From contig AP024683.1 of the NCBI GenBank assembly GCA_025999455.1, positions 379,501-443,500 on the forward strand: a DNA stretch of 64,000 bases. Direction: 5' to 3'. Positions 52,076-61,250 of the stretch are shown here, in pieces (position 1 is the first letter of the stretch; every line of letters starts with the position of its first letter). The notes beneath the pieces are model-generated. The model saw only the letters and a program-made list of their open reading frames with translations. It was not told the origin of the DNA and did no database searches. The translations under genes were made by a program, and so were the position numbers. The stretch comes from Geminicoccaceae bacterium (GTDB lineage Bacteria > Pseudomonadota > Alphaproteobacteria > Geminicoccales > Geminicoccaceae).

Positions 52076-53055
52076 GCCGAGCCCGCCTCCTCGAAGCCGA
52101 GCCGCGGGCGCTCGCCGAGGCGGCCGAGATCCTGCGCGCGGGCGGGCTCGTCGCCTTCCCGACCGAGACGGTCTACGGCCTGGGTGCGGATGCGACGTCC
52201 GACGCCGCGGTCGCCGCCCTTTACGCGGCGAAGCGGCGGCCCGCCCACAACCCGTTGATCGTCCACGTCGCGGGCCGCGCCGCGGTCGAACCCCTGGCGC
52301 GTCTCGACGGGCGGGCCGAACGGCTTGCGGCGCGCTTCTGGCCCGGCCCGCTCACGCTCGTCCTGCCGCGGCGCGCCGATGCGCCGCTTTCGCGACACGC
52401 CACGGCCGGGCTCGCGACCGTGGCCGTCCGGGTGCCGGCACATCCGGTTGCCCTGGCCCTTCTGGAGGCCGTCCGGCTGCCGATCGTGGCCCCCTCGGCC
52501 AACCGGTCCGGTCGGGTGAGCCCCACGACCGCCCGGGACGTCGCGCTGGACCTCGGCGAGGTGATCGACCTCGTCCTCGATGCCGGACCCTGCCCGGTCG
52601 GGGTCGAGAGCACGGTCGTCGACCTGAGCGAGCCGGATCGGCCCGTCCTCTTGCGCCCGGGTGGCGTGCCGCGTGCCGCCCTCGAGGAGGTCCTGGGACC
52701 GCTCGCCGAGCCTTCCGCCGACGAGGAACGGCCGCGCTCGCCCGGCCGCCTCGCGAGCCATTACGCGCCGAGCCTGCCGGTCCGACTCGACGCGCTCGAG
52801 GTCGAGCCCGACGAGGCGCTGTTGGCGTTCGGCGACCGTGTGCCGCGCGGGGCGTTCGCGACCTTCAATCTGAGCCCCTCGGGCGACCTGGCGGAAGCCG
52901 CCCGGCGGCTCTACGCGCTCTTGCGCGCGGCCGACCGCAGCGGGGCCAAGCGCATCGCGGTCGTGCCGATCCCGGCCGAGGGGCTCGGCGAAGCCATTCG
53001 CGACCGGCTGCGCCGAGCCGCTGCGCCGCGGCCGACGCGTGAGAGCGCCGGCTGA
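52072..53055 (+). CDS. Threonylcarbamoyl-AMP synthase (Sua5/YwlC type)
   Basis: 327 aa. The YrdC domain has GGLVAFPTETVYGLGADAT, KRRPAHNPLIVHV, FWPGPLTLVL and PIVAPSANRSGRVSPT. A C-terminal Sua5 domain (GRLASHYAPSLPVRL onward) makes it the long Sua5 form rather than TsaC. It provides threonylcarbamoyl-adenylate for the t6A modification of tRNA. ATG 52072 overlaps the purD stop. Confidence 0.92.
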   Translation: MSRARLLEAEPRALAEAAEILRAGGLVAFPTETVYGLGADATSDAAVAALYAAKRRPAHNPLIVHVAGRAAVEPLARLDGRAERLAARFWPGPLTLVLPRRADAPLSRHATAGLATVAVRVPAHPVALALLEAVRLPIVAPSANRSGRVSPTTARDVALDLGEVIDLVLDAGPCPVGVESTVVDLSEPDRPVLLRPGGVPRAALEEVLGPLAEPSADEERPRSPGRLASHYAPSLPVRLDALEVEPDEALLAFGDRVPRGAFATFNLSPSGDLAEAARRLYALLRAADRSGAKRIAVVPIPAEGLGEAIRDRLRRAAAPRPTRESAG

Positions 53056-53057
53056 GC

Positions 53058-53978
53058 TCAGCCGGCCCGGGCAGTGCGGAGCCCGGTCACGGTCGCGAGC
53101 ATGCCGCAGGTCACGAGCAGGAGGCCCGCGATCGCGGCGAGCGTGAGCGGCTCGCCCAGGATCGGCACGGCCAGCACTGCGCCGAGCCCGGGGACGAGGG
53201 CGGTGAGCATGGTCGTGGGCCCGGGCCCGATCGCCGCCACGCAGCGGGTGTAGGCGACGAAGGCCACGAGGAACGCCAGAAGACCGTGGTAGACGCCCTG
53301 GAAGAGGAGCTCCGGCCAGGGCGTCGCCGCGATCCCCTTCGGCAGCAGGACCAGCCAGACCGGCAGATAGACGAGCCCGGCGCCGACCCCGACCACGCCG
53401 GCCGCGGCGATCGGCGGCACCTTCCAGGCGCGGGCGGCGATCGTGAAGATCGCCCAGGAGAAGGAGGCGGCCGCGAACAGGAGATCGCCGCGCCAGGCGC
53501 CGGGCGGGGCCTGTTCGAGCCCCGAGGCGAGCGCGGCGATGCCGGCGACGATCAGCGCGAGGCTCAGAAGACGCCGCCCGCGCAAGGGCTCGCCCAAGAC
53601 GAGCCGGGCGAGGACCGCGGTCCAGAGCGGCAGCGTGCTCGTCATCATGATCGAGGCGTGCGCCGCCGGGGCGAAGGCGAAGCCCCAATAAGCGAGGAGC
53701 GGGAAGCCGAGGCCGGCCGTGGCGACGAGCAGGGCGGCCTGGTGCAGGCGCAGCCCAGCGAGCCCGAAACGCCAGGCGATCGGCGCGGCGGCGAGGAGCG
53801 CCACGCTCATCCGAAGCCCCGCGATGTCGGTCGGCAGGAGCGGGCCCAGGACGCCGGCGCGGGAGACCAACAGGAACGCCGTCCAGATCGCGACCACGAC
53901 CGCGCCGGCGGCGAGGCCGACGGCGAGCTCGCGCGGGGCGATCGCGGGCGTGAGAGCGGCGTGCGGGACCGTGCTCAT
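53058..53978 (-). CDS. EamA/DMT-family transporter
   Basis: 306 aa with ten predicted membrane helices in two EamA repeats. Typical segments include GFAFAPAAHASIMMTSTLPLWTAVLARLVLGEPL and its second-half counterpart. Substrate unknown; such proteins export amino acids or other metabolites. It converges with the sua5-like gene, two bases apart. ATG 53978 follows from the first helix position. Confidence 0.85.
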   Translation of the reverse strand: MSTVPHAALTPAIAPRELAVGLAAGAVVVAIWTAFLLVSRAGVLGPLLPTDIAGLRMSVALLAAAPIAWRFGLAGLRLHQAALLVATAGLGFPLLAYWGFAFAPAAHASIMMTSTLPLWTAVLARLVLGEPLRGRRLLSLALIVAGIAALASGLEQAPPGAWRGDLLFAAASFSWAIFTIAARAWKVPPIAAAGVVGVGAGLVYLPVWLVLLPKGIAATPWPELLFQGVYHGLLAFLVAFVAYTRCVAAIGPGPTTMLTALVPGLGAVLAVPILGEPLTLAAIAGLLLVTCGMLATVTGLRTARAG

Positions 53979-54051
53979 GGCCGGGCCTGTCTCGGCGGCC
54001 GAAGCCGAGCCGGCAAGCCCGTCCGCCGCAGGCCCCTGGGCCGCGACCCGC

Positions 54052-55893
54052 TCAGGGCTGGAGCACGTAGCAGCCCGGGGCCGGCAGGAGCGGCGGGTAG
54101 CCCTTCTCGCGCGCGCCCATGGGCGGTGTGGGGACCGGCTCACCGCTCCGCTCGGCGAGCCAAGCCGCCCAAGTCGGCCACCAGGAGCCCTGCCGGACCG
54201 GCGCCTGGACGGCCCAGAGCTCGGGCGGCGTGTAGGGCGCGTCGGCGGGCATGGTCTCGACCCGATGCCGGCGGTCGGTGCGGCTCGGCGGGCTCACGAT
54301 GCCGGCATTGTGGCCGCCGCTCGTGAGGACGAAGGTCACCTCGGTGTCGGTCAGGAGGCGGATCTTGTAGACCGACTGCCAAGGCGCGATGTGGTCGGTC
54401 TCGGTGCCGACCGCGAAGATCGGGCAGCGGATGTCGGTGAGCGCCACCGGGCGGCCCTCGACGGCGTAGCGGCCGCGGCTCAGCCGATTGTCGAGGAAGA
54501 GATCGCGCAGATATTGGCTGTGCATCCGCGCCGGCATGCGCGTGCCGTCGGCGTTCCAGGCCATCAGGTCGGTCATCGGCTCGCGCTCGCCGAGCAGATA
54601 TTGCCGGACCATCCGCGACCAGATGAGATCGGCCGAGCGCAGCATCTGGAAGGCGCCGGCCATTTGCGAGGTGTCGAGATAACCCTGGTCCCACATCATG
54701 TCCTCGAGGTAGGCGAGCTCGTTCTCGTCGATGAAGAGCATGAGCTCGCCCGCCTCGGAGAAGTCGGTCTGGGCCGCCAAGAGCGTCATGCTGGCGATCC
54801 GCTCGTCGCCGTCGCGGGCGAGCTTGGCGACCGCGATGGCGAGCAGCGTACCGCCCAGGCAATAGCCGCAGGTGTGGACCTTGCGTCGTCCGACCACCGC
54901 TTCGATGACGTCGAGCGCCTTCTCGACGCCGAGCCGGCGATAGTCTTCGAGGCCGATCTCGCGATCCTTGGCCTCGGGGTTCTTCCAGGATATACAGAAC
55001 ACCGTGTATCCTTGCTCGACCAGGTATTTGACGAGAGAGTTTTCGGGTCGCAGATCGAGTACGTAGTATTTCATGATCCAGGCCGGCACGATCAGGATCG
55101 GCTCGGGCCGGACCCGATCGGTCGAGGGCGCGTATTGGATGAGCTCCATGAGCTCGTTGCGGTGGATCACCTGGCCCGGGGTGATCGCCAGGTTCTCACC
55201 CACCCGCCAGGCTTCCGCACCGGCGGGCGGCCTGCCGGTCAGCCGCCGCTCGACGTCGTCGATCCAATATTCGAAGCCGCGTATCAGATTGCGACCCTGT
55301 TCGGCGATCGTCCGCTCGATGACCTCCGGGTTGGTCCAGAGGAAGTTCGAGGGCGCCAACATGTCGAGCACTTGACGCCGCATGAAGGCCATCTGGCGGA
55401 TGTGCTGACGTGTGGGACCGCGCAGCGCGTGAGTGGCCTCGTCCCACCAATTCTGCACGGCGAGAAAGCTCTCGGCCCAGAGATTGTAGGGAAAGCTCCG
55501 CCACTGCGGGGCAGCGAAGCGTCGATCGTGGTCGGCGACGAGCGCGAAGGGCTCGCCGTCCTGCCCGGTGGCGGCGCGCACGGCGTAGAGGCCAAGCCGG
55601 AACGCGTCCACGATCGCTTTCTGGGCGAGTGCCGCCTGCAGGCCGGGCGCGTTCAAGAAGTGGGCCCACCAATCCATCCGCGCCGCCTGCACGGCCGCCG
55701 GTGAGATGCTGGCGGTGAGCCTTGCCTGGAAGGCGTGCAGCAAGCGGTCGAAATTGTCGTAACGATGGAGGTCGGGGCCGGGCCGGGCCGGCTCCGATGG
55801 ACGGGCGGCCGGACGCGGCGTGGCCGGCGTCGGCGGTGGAGCGGGTGCAGCCGCCGGCTCTGGCTCGGTTGCCCGGATCGTTCTCGTCGCCAT
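54052..55893 (-). CDS. phaC: Class I poly(3-hydroxyalkanoate) synthase
   Basis: 613 aa. The lipase-like box GYCLGG at 343-348 carries catalytic Cys345. The other triad members are Asp in VGTETDHIAPW and His in SGGHNAGI. The PhaC N-terminal domain starts near residue 40 after a Pro/Ala-rich leader. It polymerises hydroxyacyl-CoA into polyester granules. No phaA, phaB, phasin or phaR is adjacent. ATG 55893 lies in a GGGAGA context. Confidence 0.92.
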   Translation of the reverse strand: MATRTIRATEPEPAAAPAPPPTPATPRPAARPSEPARPGPDLHRYDNFDRLLHAFQARLTASISPAAVQAARMDWWAHFLNAPGLQAALAQKAIVDAFRLGLYAVRAATGQDGEPFALVADHDRRFAAPQWRSFPYNLWAESFLAVQNWWDEATHALRGPTRQHIRQMAFMRRQVLDMLAPSNFLWTNPEVIERTIAEQGRNLIRGFEYWIDDVERRLTGRPPAGAEAWRVGENLAITPGQVIHRNELMELIQYAPSTDRVRPEPILIVPAWIMKYYVLDLRPENSLVKYLVEQGYTVFCISWKNPEAKDREIGLEDYRRLGVEKALDVIEAVVGRRKVHTCGYCLGGTLLAIAVAKLARDGDERIASMTLLAAQTDFSEAGELMLFIDENELAYLEDMMWDQGYLDTSQMAGAFQMLRSADLIWSRMVRQYLLGEREPMTDLMAWNADGTRMPARMHSQYLRDLFLDNRLSRGRYAVEGRPVALTDIRCPIFAVGTETDHIAPWQSVYKIRLLTDTEVTFVLTSGGHNAGIVSPPSRTDRRHRVETMPADAPYTPPELWAVQAPVRQGSWWPTWAAWLAERSGEPVPTPPMGAREKGYPPLLPAPGCYVLQP

Positions 55894-56062
55894 CGCCGAT
55901 CTCCCCCGCTGCGACACCCACACAAGTAAGCCACACGTCGCCCGCGCCAACCTCCCGGCATCCCGTCGTGGCGTCGCAGCCGCTAGGCAAGGGCGAGCCC
56001 CTCGTCTATCGGGAGCGGCTGTCGGTCGCCGACCGGCTTCGAGCCTCGAGTGGGGAAACCTC

Positions 56063-56152
56063 GTGAAACTCTACGACCTCGGCATCGTGATCATGCTCGC
56101 CGCCGTCGCCGCCGCGGTCGCTCTGATCGTGGCGGGCCAGATGGCGCAGTGA
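56063..56152 (+). CDS. Possible 29-aa membrane peptide
   Basis: GTG AAA CTC opens a 29-residue frame whose body, YDLGIVIMLAAVAAAVALIV, is one clean membrane helix with a short polar end. GGGGAAA sits a few bases upstream. It lies 60 bp before the FemAB-like genes, and phaC is divergent. Hydrophobic composition and site favour a real small protein, but length makes it uncertain. Confidence 0.45.
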   Translation: MKLYDLGIVIMLAAVAAAVALIVAGQMAQ

Positions 56153-56212
56153 CAGGGACCCGACCCGCGTCGCGGCGCCGACCGGCGGCCACGCCGCCTC
56201 GGTAGTGGGCCG

Positions 56213-57412
56213 GTGATCGCGGTCGAGTTCGTCACCGCGGCGGCGTCGCTGCGTTCGATTCTGGACTCGTGGCTGCTCCTCGCACGTTCGGCGCTCGAGG
56301 CGAACCCTTTTTTCTACCCGGGCTTTTTGCTGCCTCTCCTCGAGGAGCTCGGTTGGCCCGCCGGCGCCGGCTTCATCCTGGTTCGCGAGGCCCAGGGGGC
56401 GCTCCTCGCGCTGTGGCCCGTCGCCCTCGCGAGGCGCGGTCCGGGCGGGCTCGTCCCCGTGCTGCGGAGCGCCTACAACCCGGCGCCGATCCACGGCCTC
56501 CTCGCCACCCCGCTCATCGACCGCGAGCGGGCGCTGGAGGCGTTGGACGCGGTCCTCGACGCGCTCGATCGTGGCGCACTGCCCGCCAAGCTCCTCGAGA
56601 TGGTCGGCCACGCCGAGGACGGTCCGTTCGGGCGGCTCCTGGCCGAAAGGCTCGCCGAGCGGGGCCAACCGTCGCTCGCCTTGCCCGGCTGGAGCCGGCC
56701 TCTCTTGCGCCCGCGTTCCTCGGCCGAGGCCTATTTCGAAGAAGCCCTCGGCGGGCGCCACCGGCGCGAGCTCGCCCGCCAACGCCGCCAGCTCGAACGG
56801 CAGGGGCGCCTCCGCGTCGCGACGAGCCGGCTGGACGAGGACGTCGGCCCCTGGTGTGAGCGGTTCTTGGCGCTCGAGGCGGCGGGCTGGAAGGGCCGGG
56901 CCGGAACCGCGCTCGCGAGCGATCCGCGGGATCGCCGGTTCTTCGAGCGCGCTTGCCGAGATCTGGGCGCCCGGGGTGCGGTCTCGTTCGTGGCCCTCGA
57001 GCTCGATGACCGCCCGATCGCCATGGCCTGCCTGTTGCGCGAGCCGGCGCCGGGTGGCGGTGCCTTCGTCTTCAAGATCGCCTACGACGAGGCTTTCCGC
57101 CGGCAGAGCCCGGGCATGCAGCTCCTGCTCGAGCAGCTCCGCGAGATCCACGAGCCCGGCTCATCGATCGGCTGGATCGATTCCTGCGCCTCGCCCCACG
57201 ACACGCTCTACGCCCAACTCTGGCTCGATCGCCGCGAGCTCGGGCACCGGATCCTGGCGGCGCGCTCGCTCGCCGGTCGGCTCCTCGTCGCGACCGCCCG
57301 TGAAGTCGATCGCCTGCGTCGGCGCGCGCGCCGCCACGCCGCCCCGGATCCGGCGACGACCGGTTCCTCCGCGGGAAAAGAATACCCCGAGGCGCTCCGG
57401 CCGCTCACCTAG
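56213..57412 (+). CDS. FemAB/BioF2-like GNAT acyltransferase (copy 1)
   Basis: 399 aa. The recognisable part is the GNAT-like half from about residue 170: RRELARQRRQLERQG, CERFLALEAAGWKGRAGTALAS, FVALELDDRPIAMACLL and FKIAYDEAFRRQSPGMQLLLEQL. This matches the BioF2/CelD-like, FemAB-related group of possible peptidoglycan or polysaccharide acyltransferases. The first half (ANPFFYPGFLLPLLEELGWP) is family-specific. It is followed by a clear paralogue. No donor or acceptor is known. Confidence 0.75.
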   Translation: MIAVEFVTAAASLRSILDSWLLLARSALEANPFFYPGFLLPLLEELGWPAGAGFILVREAQGALLALWPVALARRGPGGLVPVLRSAYNPAPIHGLLATPLIDRERALEALDAVLDALDRGALPAKLLEMVGHAEDGPFGRLLAERLAERGQPSLALPGWSRPLLRPRSSAEAYFEEALGGRHRRELARQRRQLERQGRLRVATSRLDEDVGPWCERFLALEAAGWKGRAGTALASDPRDRRFFERACRDLGARGAVSFVALELDDRPIAMACLLREPAPGGGAFVFKIAYDEAFRRQSPGMQLLLEQLREIHEPGSSIGWIDSCASPHDTLYAQLWLDRRELGHRILAARSLAGRLLVATAREVDRLRRRARRHAAPDPATTGSSAGKEYPEALRPLT

Positions 57413-57489
57413 GAAGCAGAACGACCCACTCTCCTCGACCCGCGGGCGGGCCGACCACACATTCGAAGGGGCTCTTGTGAGGGCCCCGG

Positions 57490-58692
57490 GTGGGATCGGC
57501 GGGAGAGCGCTTGTCCCCTTCCCAGGAGATCCGTGTGCGGTTGCTGGAACGGATCGAGGAGGTCCGGGCCCTCCGGCCGCGCTGGACCGACCTCGCGAAA
57601 CGCGCGCTCGAGCCCAACCCCTTCTACGAAGAGAGTTTCCTTCTTCCGCTCTTGGAGCACCGCGGCTGGATCCCGGGCCTGAGCGTCGCCGTCGTCCAAG
57701 AGAGCGAGCAGCTCTTGGGCTTTCTCCCTCTGATCCGGCGTCGGCCGGGTCCGATCGACCCCGTTTTGCGCCAGCGCGCGGCCTTCGCGCCGGATCAGCC
57801 CTACGGGTTCCTGGGCACACCGCTCCTCGATCGCTGCAAGGCCTCGCATGCGCTCCACGCCTTGTTCGACGCCTTGGACGACGGGGCGCTCGGCGGCCTG
57901 CTCGAGCTCGTGGGCTACGGCGCCGACGGTCCGTTTTCGGAAGTACTCGCCGAGGTTCTCGCTGGTCGCCGCCAGCCTTCGCTCGAGCTCGACAGCTGGC
58001 GGCGGGGTGTGTTCCGGCCGCGGGCCTGCTTCGAGAGCTATCTGCGGGACTGCCTTGCGCCGCGCCGGATCCGGGAATTCCACCGGCTCCGACGCCGGCT
58101 CGAAGCTGCGGGCGGGCTCCGCTTCGAGCGGGCCGGGTGCGCCACTTCGACCTACCGCCTCTGCGAGCGGTTTCTCGAGGTCGAGCGGGCCGGCTGGAAG
58201 GGACGATCGGGCACGGCGATCGCCTCACGCGAAGCGGATGCCAACTTCTTTCGTGCGATGTGTTCCCGACGAGCCGAGGAAGGGACCTTGCTGTTCGAGG
58301 CGCTGGAGCTCGACGGCCGGCCCGTGGCGCTCAGCGTCGCTCTCCTGGCGAGCGGCGATCCGAGCTGCGCCTTCGTCTTCAAGATCACCCACGACGAGGA
58401 CTTCCGATCGTTCGGGCCGGGTTTGCTCCTCGAGTTCTTCCAGTTCGAGGCCTATCACGCCGACCGCGGGCCCGTCCGCTGGGCCGATTCCTGCACGGGG
58501 CAGGGTCGCGAGCATCTCGACCGGCTGTGGGCCGACCGGCGCGTCCTCGGCCACCGACTGATCGCGCCACGGGGCGTTTTCGGCGCGGCGACGCTGGCGA
58601 CACTCCGGGCCGCACGCGCGGCGCGCCGGCTCGCCCGCCGCGCCGCCGACGACGTCGCCCGCTCGCTTGCGAGGTCGCGCAGCCACGCGTAG
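57490..58692 (+). CDS. FemAB/BioF2-like GNAT acyltransferase (copy 2)
   Basis: 400 aa, a tandem paralogue of the preceding gene. Shared blocks include EPNPFYEESFLLPLLEHRGW, ELVGYGADGPFSEVLAEVL, CERFLEVERAGWKGRSGTAIAS, FEALELDGRPVALSVALL and FKITHDEDFRSFGPGLLLEFF. GTG 57490 is used; TTG 57511, with GGGAGAG upstream, may be the real start. The two copies are 77 bp apart and probably co-transcribed. Confidence 0.75.
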   Translation: MGSAGERLSPSQEIRVRLLERIEEVRALRPRWTDLAKRALEPNPFYEESFLLPLLEHRGWIPGLSVAVVQESEQLLGFLPLIRRRPGPIDPVLRQRAAFAPDQPYGFLGTPLLDRCKASHALHALFDALDDGALGGLLELVGYGADGPFSEVLAEVLAGRRQPSLELDSWRRGVFRPRACFESYLRDCLAPRRIREFHRLRRRLEAAGGLRFERAGCATSTYRLCERFLEVERAGWKGRSGTAIASREADANFFRAMCSRRAEEGTLLFEALELDGRPVALSVALLASGDPSCAFVFKITHDEDFRSFGPGLLLEFFQFEAYHADRGPVRWADSCTGQGREHLDRLWADRRVLGHRLIAPRGVFGAATLATLRAARAARRLARRAADDVARSLARSRSHA

Positions 58693-58726
58693 ACCGCACG
58701 GCGTCGCGATCGACGGAGCGGACGTT

Positions 58727-59392
58727 TTGAGCATTCTGATCGTCGACGTCGGCGGCAACAACATCAAGCTCCGCCTGTCGGACGGCGAGGAGGTCCGAAG
58801 GGTCCCGTCGGGCCCGGATCTGCGGCCCGGAACCATGGTCGAGCGGGTCCGTGCCGCGACGACGGATTGGACCTTCGACCGGGTCAGCATCGGCGTGCCG
58901 GGGCCGGTCAAGGACGGAAGGCTCGTCGACAAGCCCGTCCATCTGGGCGGCGGCTGGCTCGCCTTCGACCTCGCCCGGGCCTTCGGCGTGCCCACCCGCG
59001 TCGTCAACGACGCCGCGATGCAGGCACTCGGCTCCTGGGAAGGCGGCAAGATGCTCTTCCTGGGGCTCGGCACCGGGCTCGGCACGGCCCTCGTCGTCGA
59101 GGGGCTCGTGCTCGGGCTCGAGCTCGCGCACCTGCCCTACCGTCGCAAGCGGACCTTCGAGGATTGGCTCGGCACGCGCGGGCTCGAGCGGCTCGGCAAG
59201 AAGCGCTGGCGGGCCGCGGTCGCCGACGTCGTCGCCCGGCTCAAGGCGGCCATGGTCGCCGACGAAGTCGTCCTCGGCGGCGGCAACGTGCGCAAGCTCG
59301 ACACGCTCCCGCCCGGCTGTCGCCGGGGCGACAACGATCGCGCCTTCACGGGCGGCGCGCGGCTCTGGGAGCCGGGCTGGCGCGTCCTTTGA
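58727..59392 (+). CDS. ROK-family sugar kinase-like protein
   Basis: 221 aa. An ATPase-type phosphate loop VDVGGNNIKLRL begins the protein, followed by VSIGVPGPVKDGRL, VVNDAAMQALGSW and the GLGTGLGTALVV loop. It resembles polyphosphate or ATP glucokinases but is shorter and has no ROK zinc-Cys motif. TTG 58727 (GGAG upstream) is chosen. Its stop overlaps the MATE gene start (TTGA). Confidence 0.75.
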   Translation: MSILIVDVGGNNIKLRLSDGEEVRRVPSGPDLRPGTMVERVRAATTDWTFDRVSIGVPGPVKDGRLVDKPVHLGGGWLAFDLARAFGVPTRVVNDAAMQALGSWEGGKMLFLGLGTGLGTALVVEGLVLGLELAHLPYRRKRTFEDWLGTRGLERLGKKRWRAAVADVVARLKAAMVADEVVLGGGNVRKLDTLPPGCRRGDNDRAFTGGARLWEPGWRVL

Positions 59393-60768
59393 GCGCGCCG
59401 CACGAGGCTCGCGCCGACGCGCTCACCCGCGCGCCGATCCCGGTCCTCGTCCGCCGGCTCGCCGTGCCCTCGGCGACAGCGATGGCGCTGCAGACGGTCT
59501 TCAACGTCACCAACAGCTATTGGGCGGGGACCTGGTCGACCGCGGCGCTCGCCGCGCTCGCGACGGCCTTCCCGATCTTTTTCGTGATCATCGCGGCGAG
59601 CTTCGGCTTCGGACAAGGGTCGGCGGCCCTCGTGGCGCACGCGCTCGGCGCCGGCAACCTGGCCGAGGCCCGCCGGCTCTGGGGGCAGGCCCTCGGCCTC
59701 GCCGCCGCTTGCGGCCTCCTCGTCGCGCTGGCCGGGACGGCCTCCGCTCCGATGCTCGCGAGCCTCTTGGGGGCGCGCGACGAGGTCCACGAGCTCACGG
59801 TCGCCTACATCGTCCCGCTCCTCGGCGCGGCGCCGCTCTTCCTCTTGGGCGCGGTCGCCAACGCCGCCCTCACGGCCTCGGGGGACACCCGCAGCCTGCG
59901 CGACGCCACGGCCGTGGCGACACTCGTGAACGCCGGGCTGGCACCCCTCCTCATGTTCGGCGGCGGCCTCCTGCCGGCCCTGGGTGTCGCCGGCATCGCC
60001 GCGTCGCACCTCTTGGTGCAAACCGGCCAGCTCGCTTGGCTCGGCTGGCGGGCGCGCCGCACCCGCCTCGCCCACGGTTTCGTGGCGGCCGACCTGGTTC
60101 CGAGGGCCGAGCTCGCGCGTCGCGTGCTCGGCCAGACCGTGCCCAACACGCTCACGATGATGGCGACCGGCGTGGGGCTCGCCGTCGTGACGGCGTTCGC
60201 CGCCCGCCACGGCCCGGCGGCGGTCGCGGCTTACGGTGTGGCGCTCCGGATCGAACAGCTCGTGCTCTTGCCCACACTCGGGCTCAACGCCGCAACGGTC
60301 GCCCTCGTCGGCCAAAATCTCGGGGCCGGCGAGCCTCGCCGCGTGGTGGAGACCGTCCGCGTCGCGCTCACGAGCGGGGTCGGGATCATGACCGCGGGCG
60401 CGCTGCTCGTGTTCCTCGCCCGCGCCCCGCTGTTCGCCGTCTTCACCGACGATCCCGCCGTCCACGACCTCGGGGCGCTCTATCTGGGCCTCGCCGTCTT
60501 CGCCTTCCCGGCCTATGCCCTCGTCGTTCTGGGTGCGGGCGTTCTGCAGGGCCTCCGTCGTCCGCTCCCCGCCCTCCTGATCGGTACGGGACGTCACGTT
60601 CTGGCCCCGCCGGTCGTGCTCTGGACGCTCGACGTCGGGCTCGGCCTGGGATTTGCCGGCGTGGCGCTCGGCGTTCCCCTGATTTCCTGGGTGGGCGCGG
60701 CGGCGACCGGCCTCTTGCTGTGGCGCTACCTGCCGCGCCCCGCGGTCTCGAGGGCCTCGACCGGCTGA
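59389..60768 (+). CDS. MATE-family efflux transporter
   Basis: 459 aa with twelve membrane helices. MATE repeats are seen in VRRLAVPSATAMALQTVFNVTNSYW and FGFGQGSAALVAHALGAGNLAEARR. It exports cationic drugs or metabolites using Na+ or H+. The TTG start overlaps the ROK gene stop. Its last 43 bases are overlapped by a gene on the other strand. Confidence 0.85.
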   Translation: MSAPHEARADALTRAPIPVLVRRLAVPSATAMALQTVFNVTNSYWAGTWSTAALAALATAFPIFFVIIAASFGFGQGSAALVAHALGAGNLAEARRLWGQALGLAAACGLLVALAGTASAPMLASLLGARDEVHELTVAYIVPLLGAAPLFLLGAVANAALTASGDTRSLRDATAVATLVNAGLAPLLMFGGGLLPALGVAGIAASHLLVQTGQLAWLGWRARRTRLAHGFVAADLVPRAELARRVLGQTVPNTLTMMATGVGLAVVTAFAARHGPAAVAAYGVALRIEQLVLLPTLGLNAATVALVGQNLGAGEPRRVVETVRVALTSGVGIMTAGALLVFLARAPLFAVFTDDPAVHDLGALYLGLAVFAFPAYALVVLGAGVLQGLRRPLPALLIGTGRHVLAPPVVLWTLDVGLGLGFAGVALGVPLISWVGAAATGLLLWRYLPRPAVSRASTG

Positions 60769-60971
60769 CCTTTCGTGCGCACGAGCTCGGCCGCCGGGCT
60801 CGATTCGTGCACGAAGCGCCGCCCGCAATATTTGCAGACCGCCTCGCCGCGCGGTGCGAGTGTGATGAACTCGACCGGATGGCCCAGGAGCCCGTTGCCG
60901 TCGCACCGCACCGCCCAGGCCGGCGTGACCACCACCTCGCGTTCGTCGACGAGATAAACTCGATCGGCCAT
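60726..60971 (-). CDS. Zinc-finger (zf-CHCC) domain protein
   Basis: 81 aa. The zf-CHCC signature is present as Cys and His in RCDGNGLLGHPVEF and the pair CKYCGRRF. The family is related to the NDUFS6 accessory subunit of complex I and is often annotated as a short zinc-finger protein. ATG 60971 is the natural start. Its 3' end overlaps the MATE gene on the opposite strand by 43 bases. Confidence 0.82.
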   Translation of the reverse strand: MADRVYLVDEREVVVTPAWAVRCDGNGLLGHPVEFITLAPRGEAVCKYCGRRFVHESSPAAELVRTKGQPVEALETAGRGR

Positions 60972-61124
60972 GCGCTCGCTCCATCCGGCGGCCCGTCTGC
61001 TGCCAGCCCCCGGAGCGAACCTCAAGCCCCCGCGCGGTCGCGGGCGGTCGAGCGCGGCCACGCGGTCACCCGCCACACGAGGTGCTTGGCGAAACCGGGT
61101 GCGGCTCGCTATATCGAGGCCGGG

Positions 61125-61201
61125 CGCCCGTAGCTCAGCTGGATAGAGCGTTAGCCTCCGGAGCTAAAGGTCAGAGGTTCGAGTCCTCTCGGGCGCGCCA
61201 T
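61125..61201 (+). tRNA. tRNA-Arg (anticodon CCG)
   Basis: 77 bases including encoded CCA. The acceptor GCGCCCG pairs with CGGGCGC. The anticodon stem TTAGC/GCTAA encloses CTCCGGA, giving anticodon CCG. D and T arms are normal (GTTCGAGTC T-loop). Confidence 0.97.
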
Positions 61202-61250
61202 CTCGCCCGTAGGCCGGTGCCCGGCGCGAGGCGGGCCAGGGTCCGACCCG

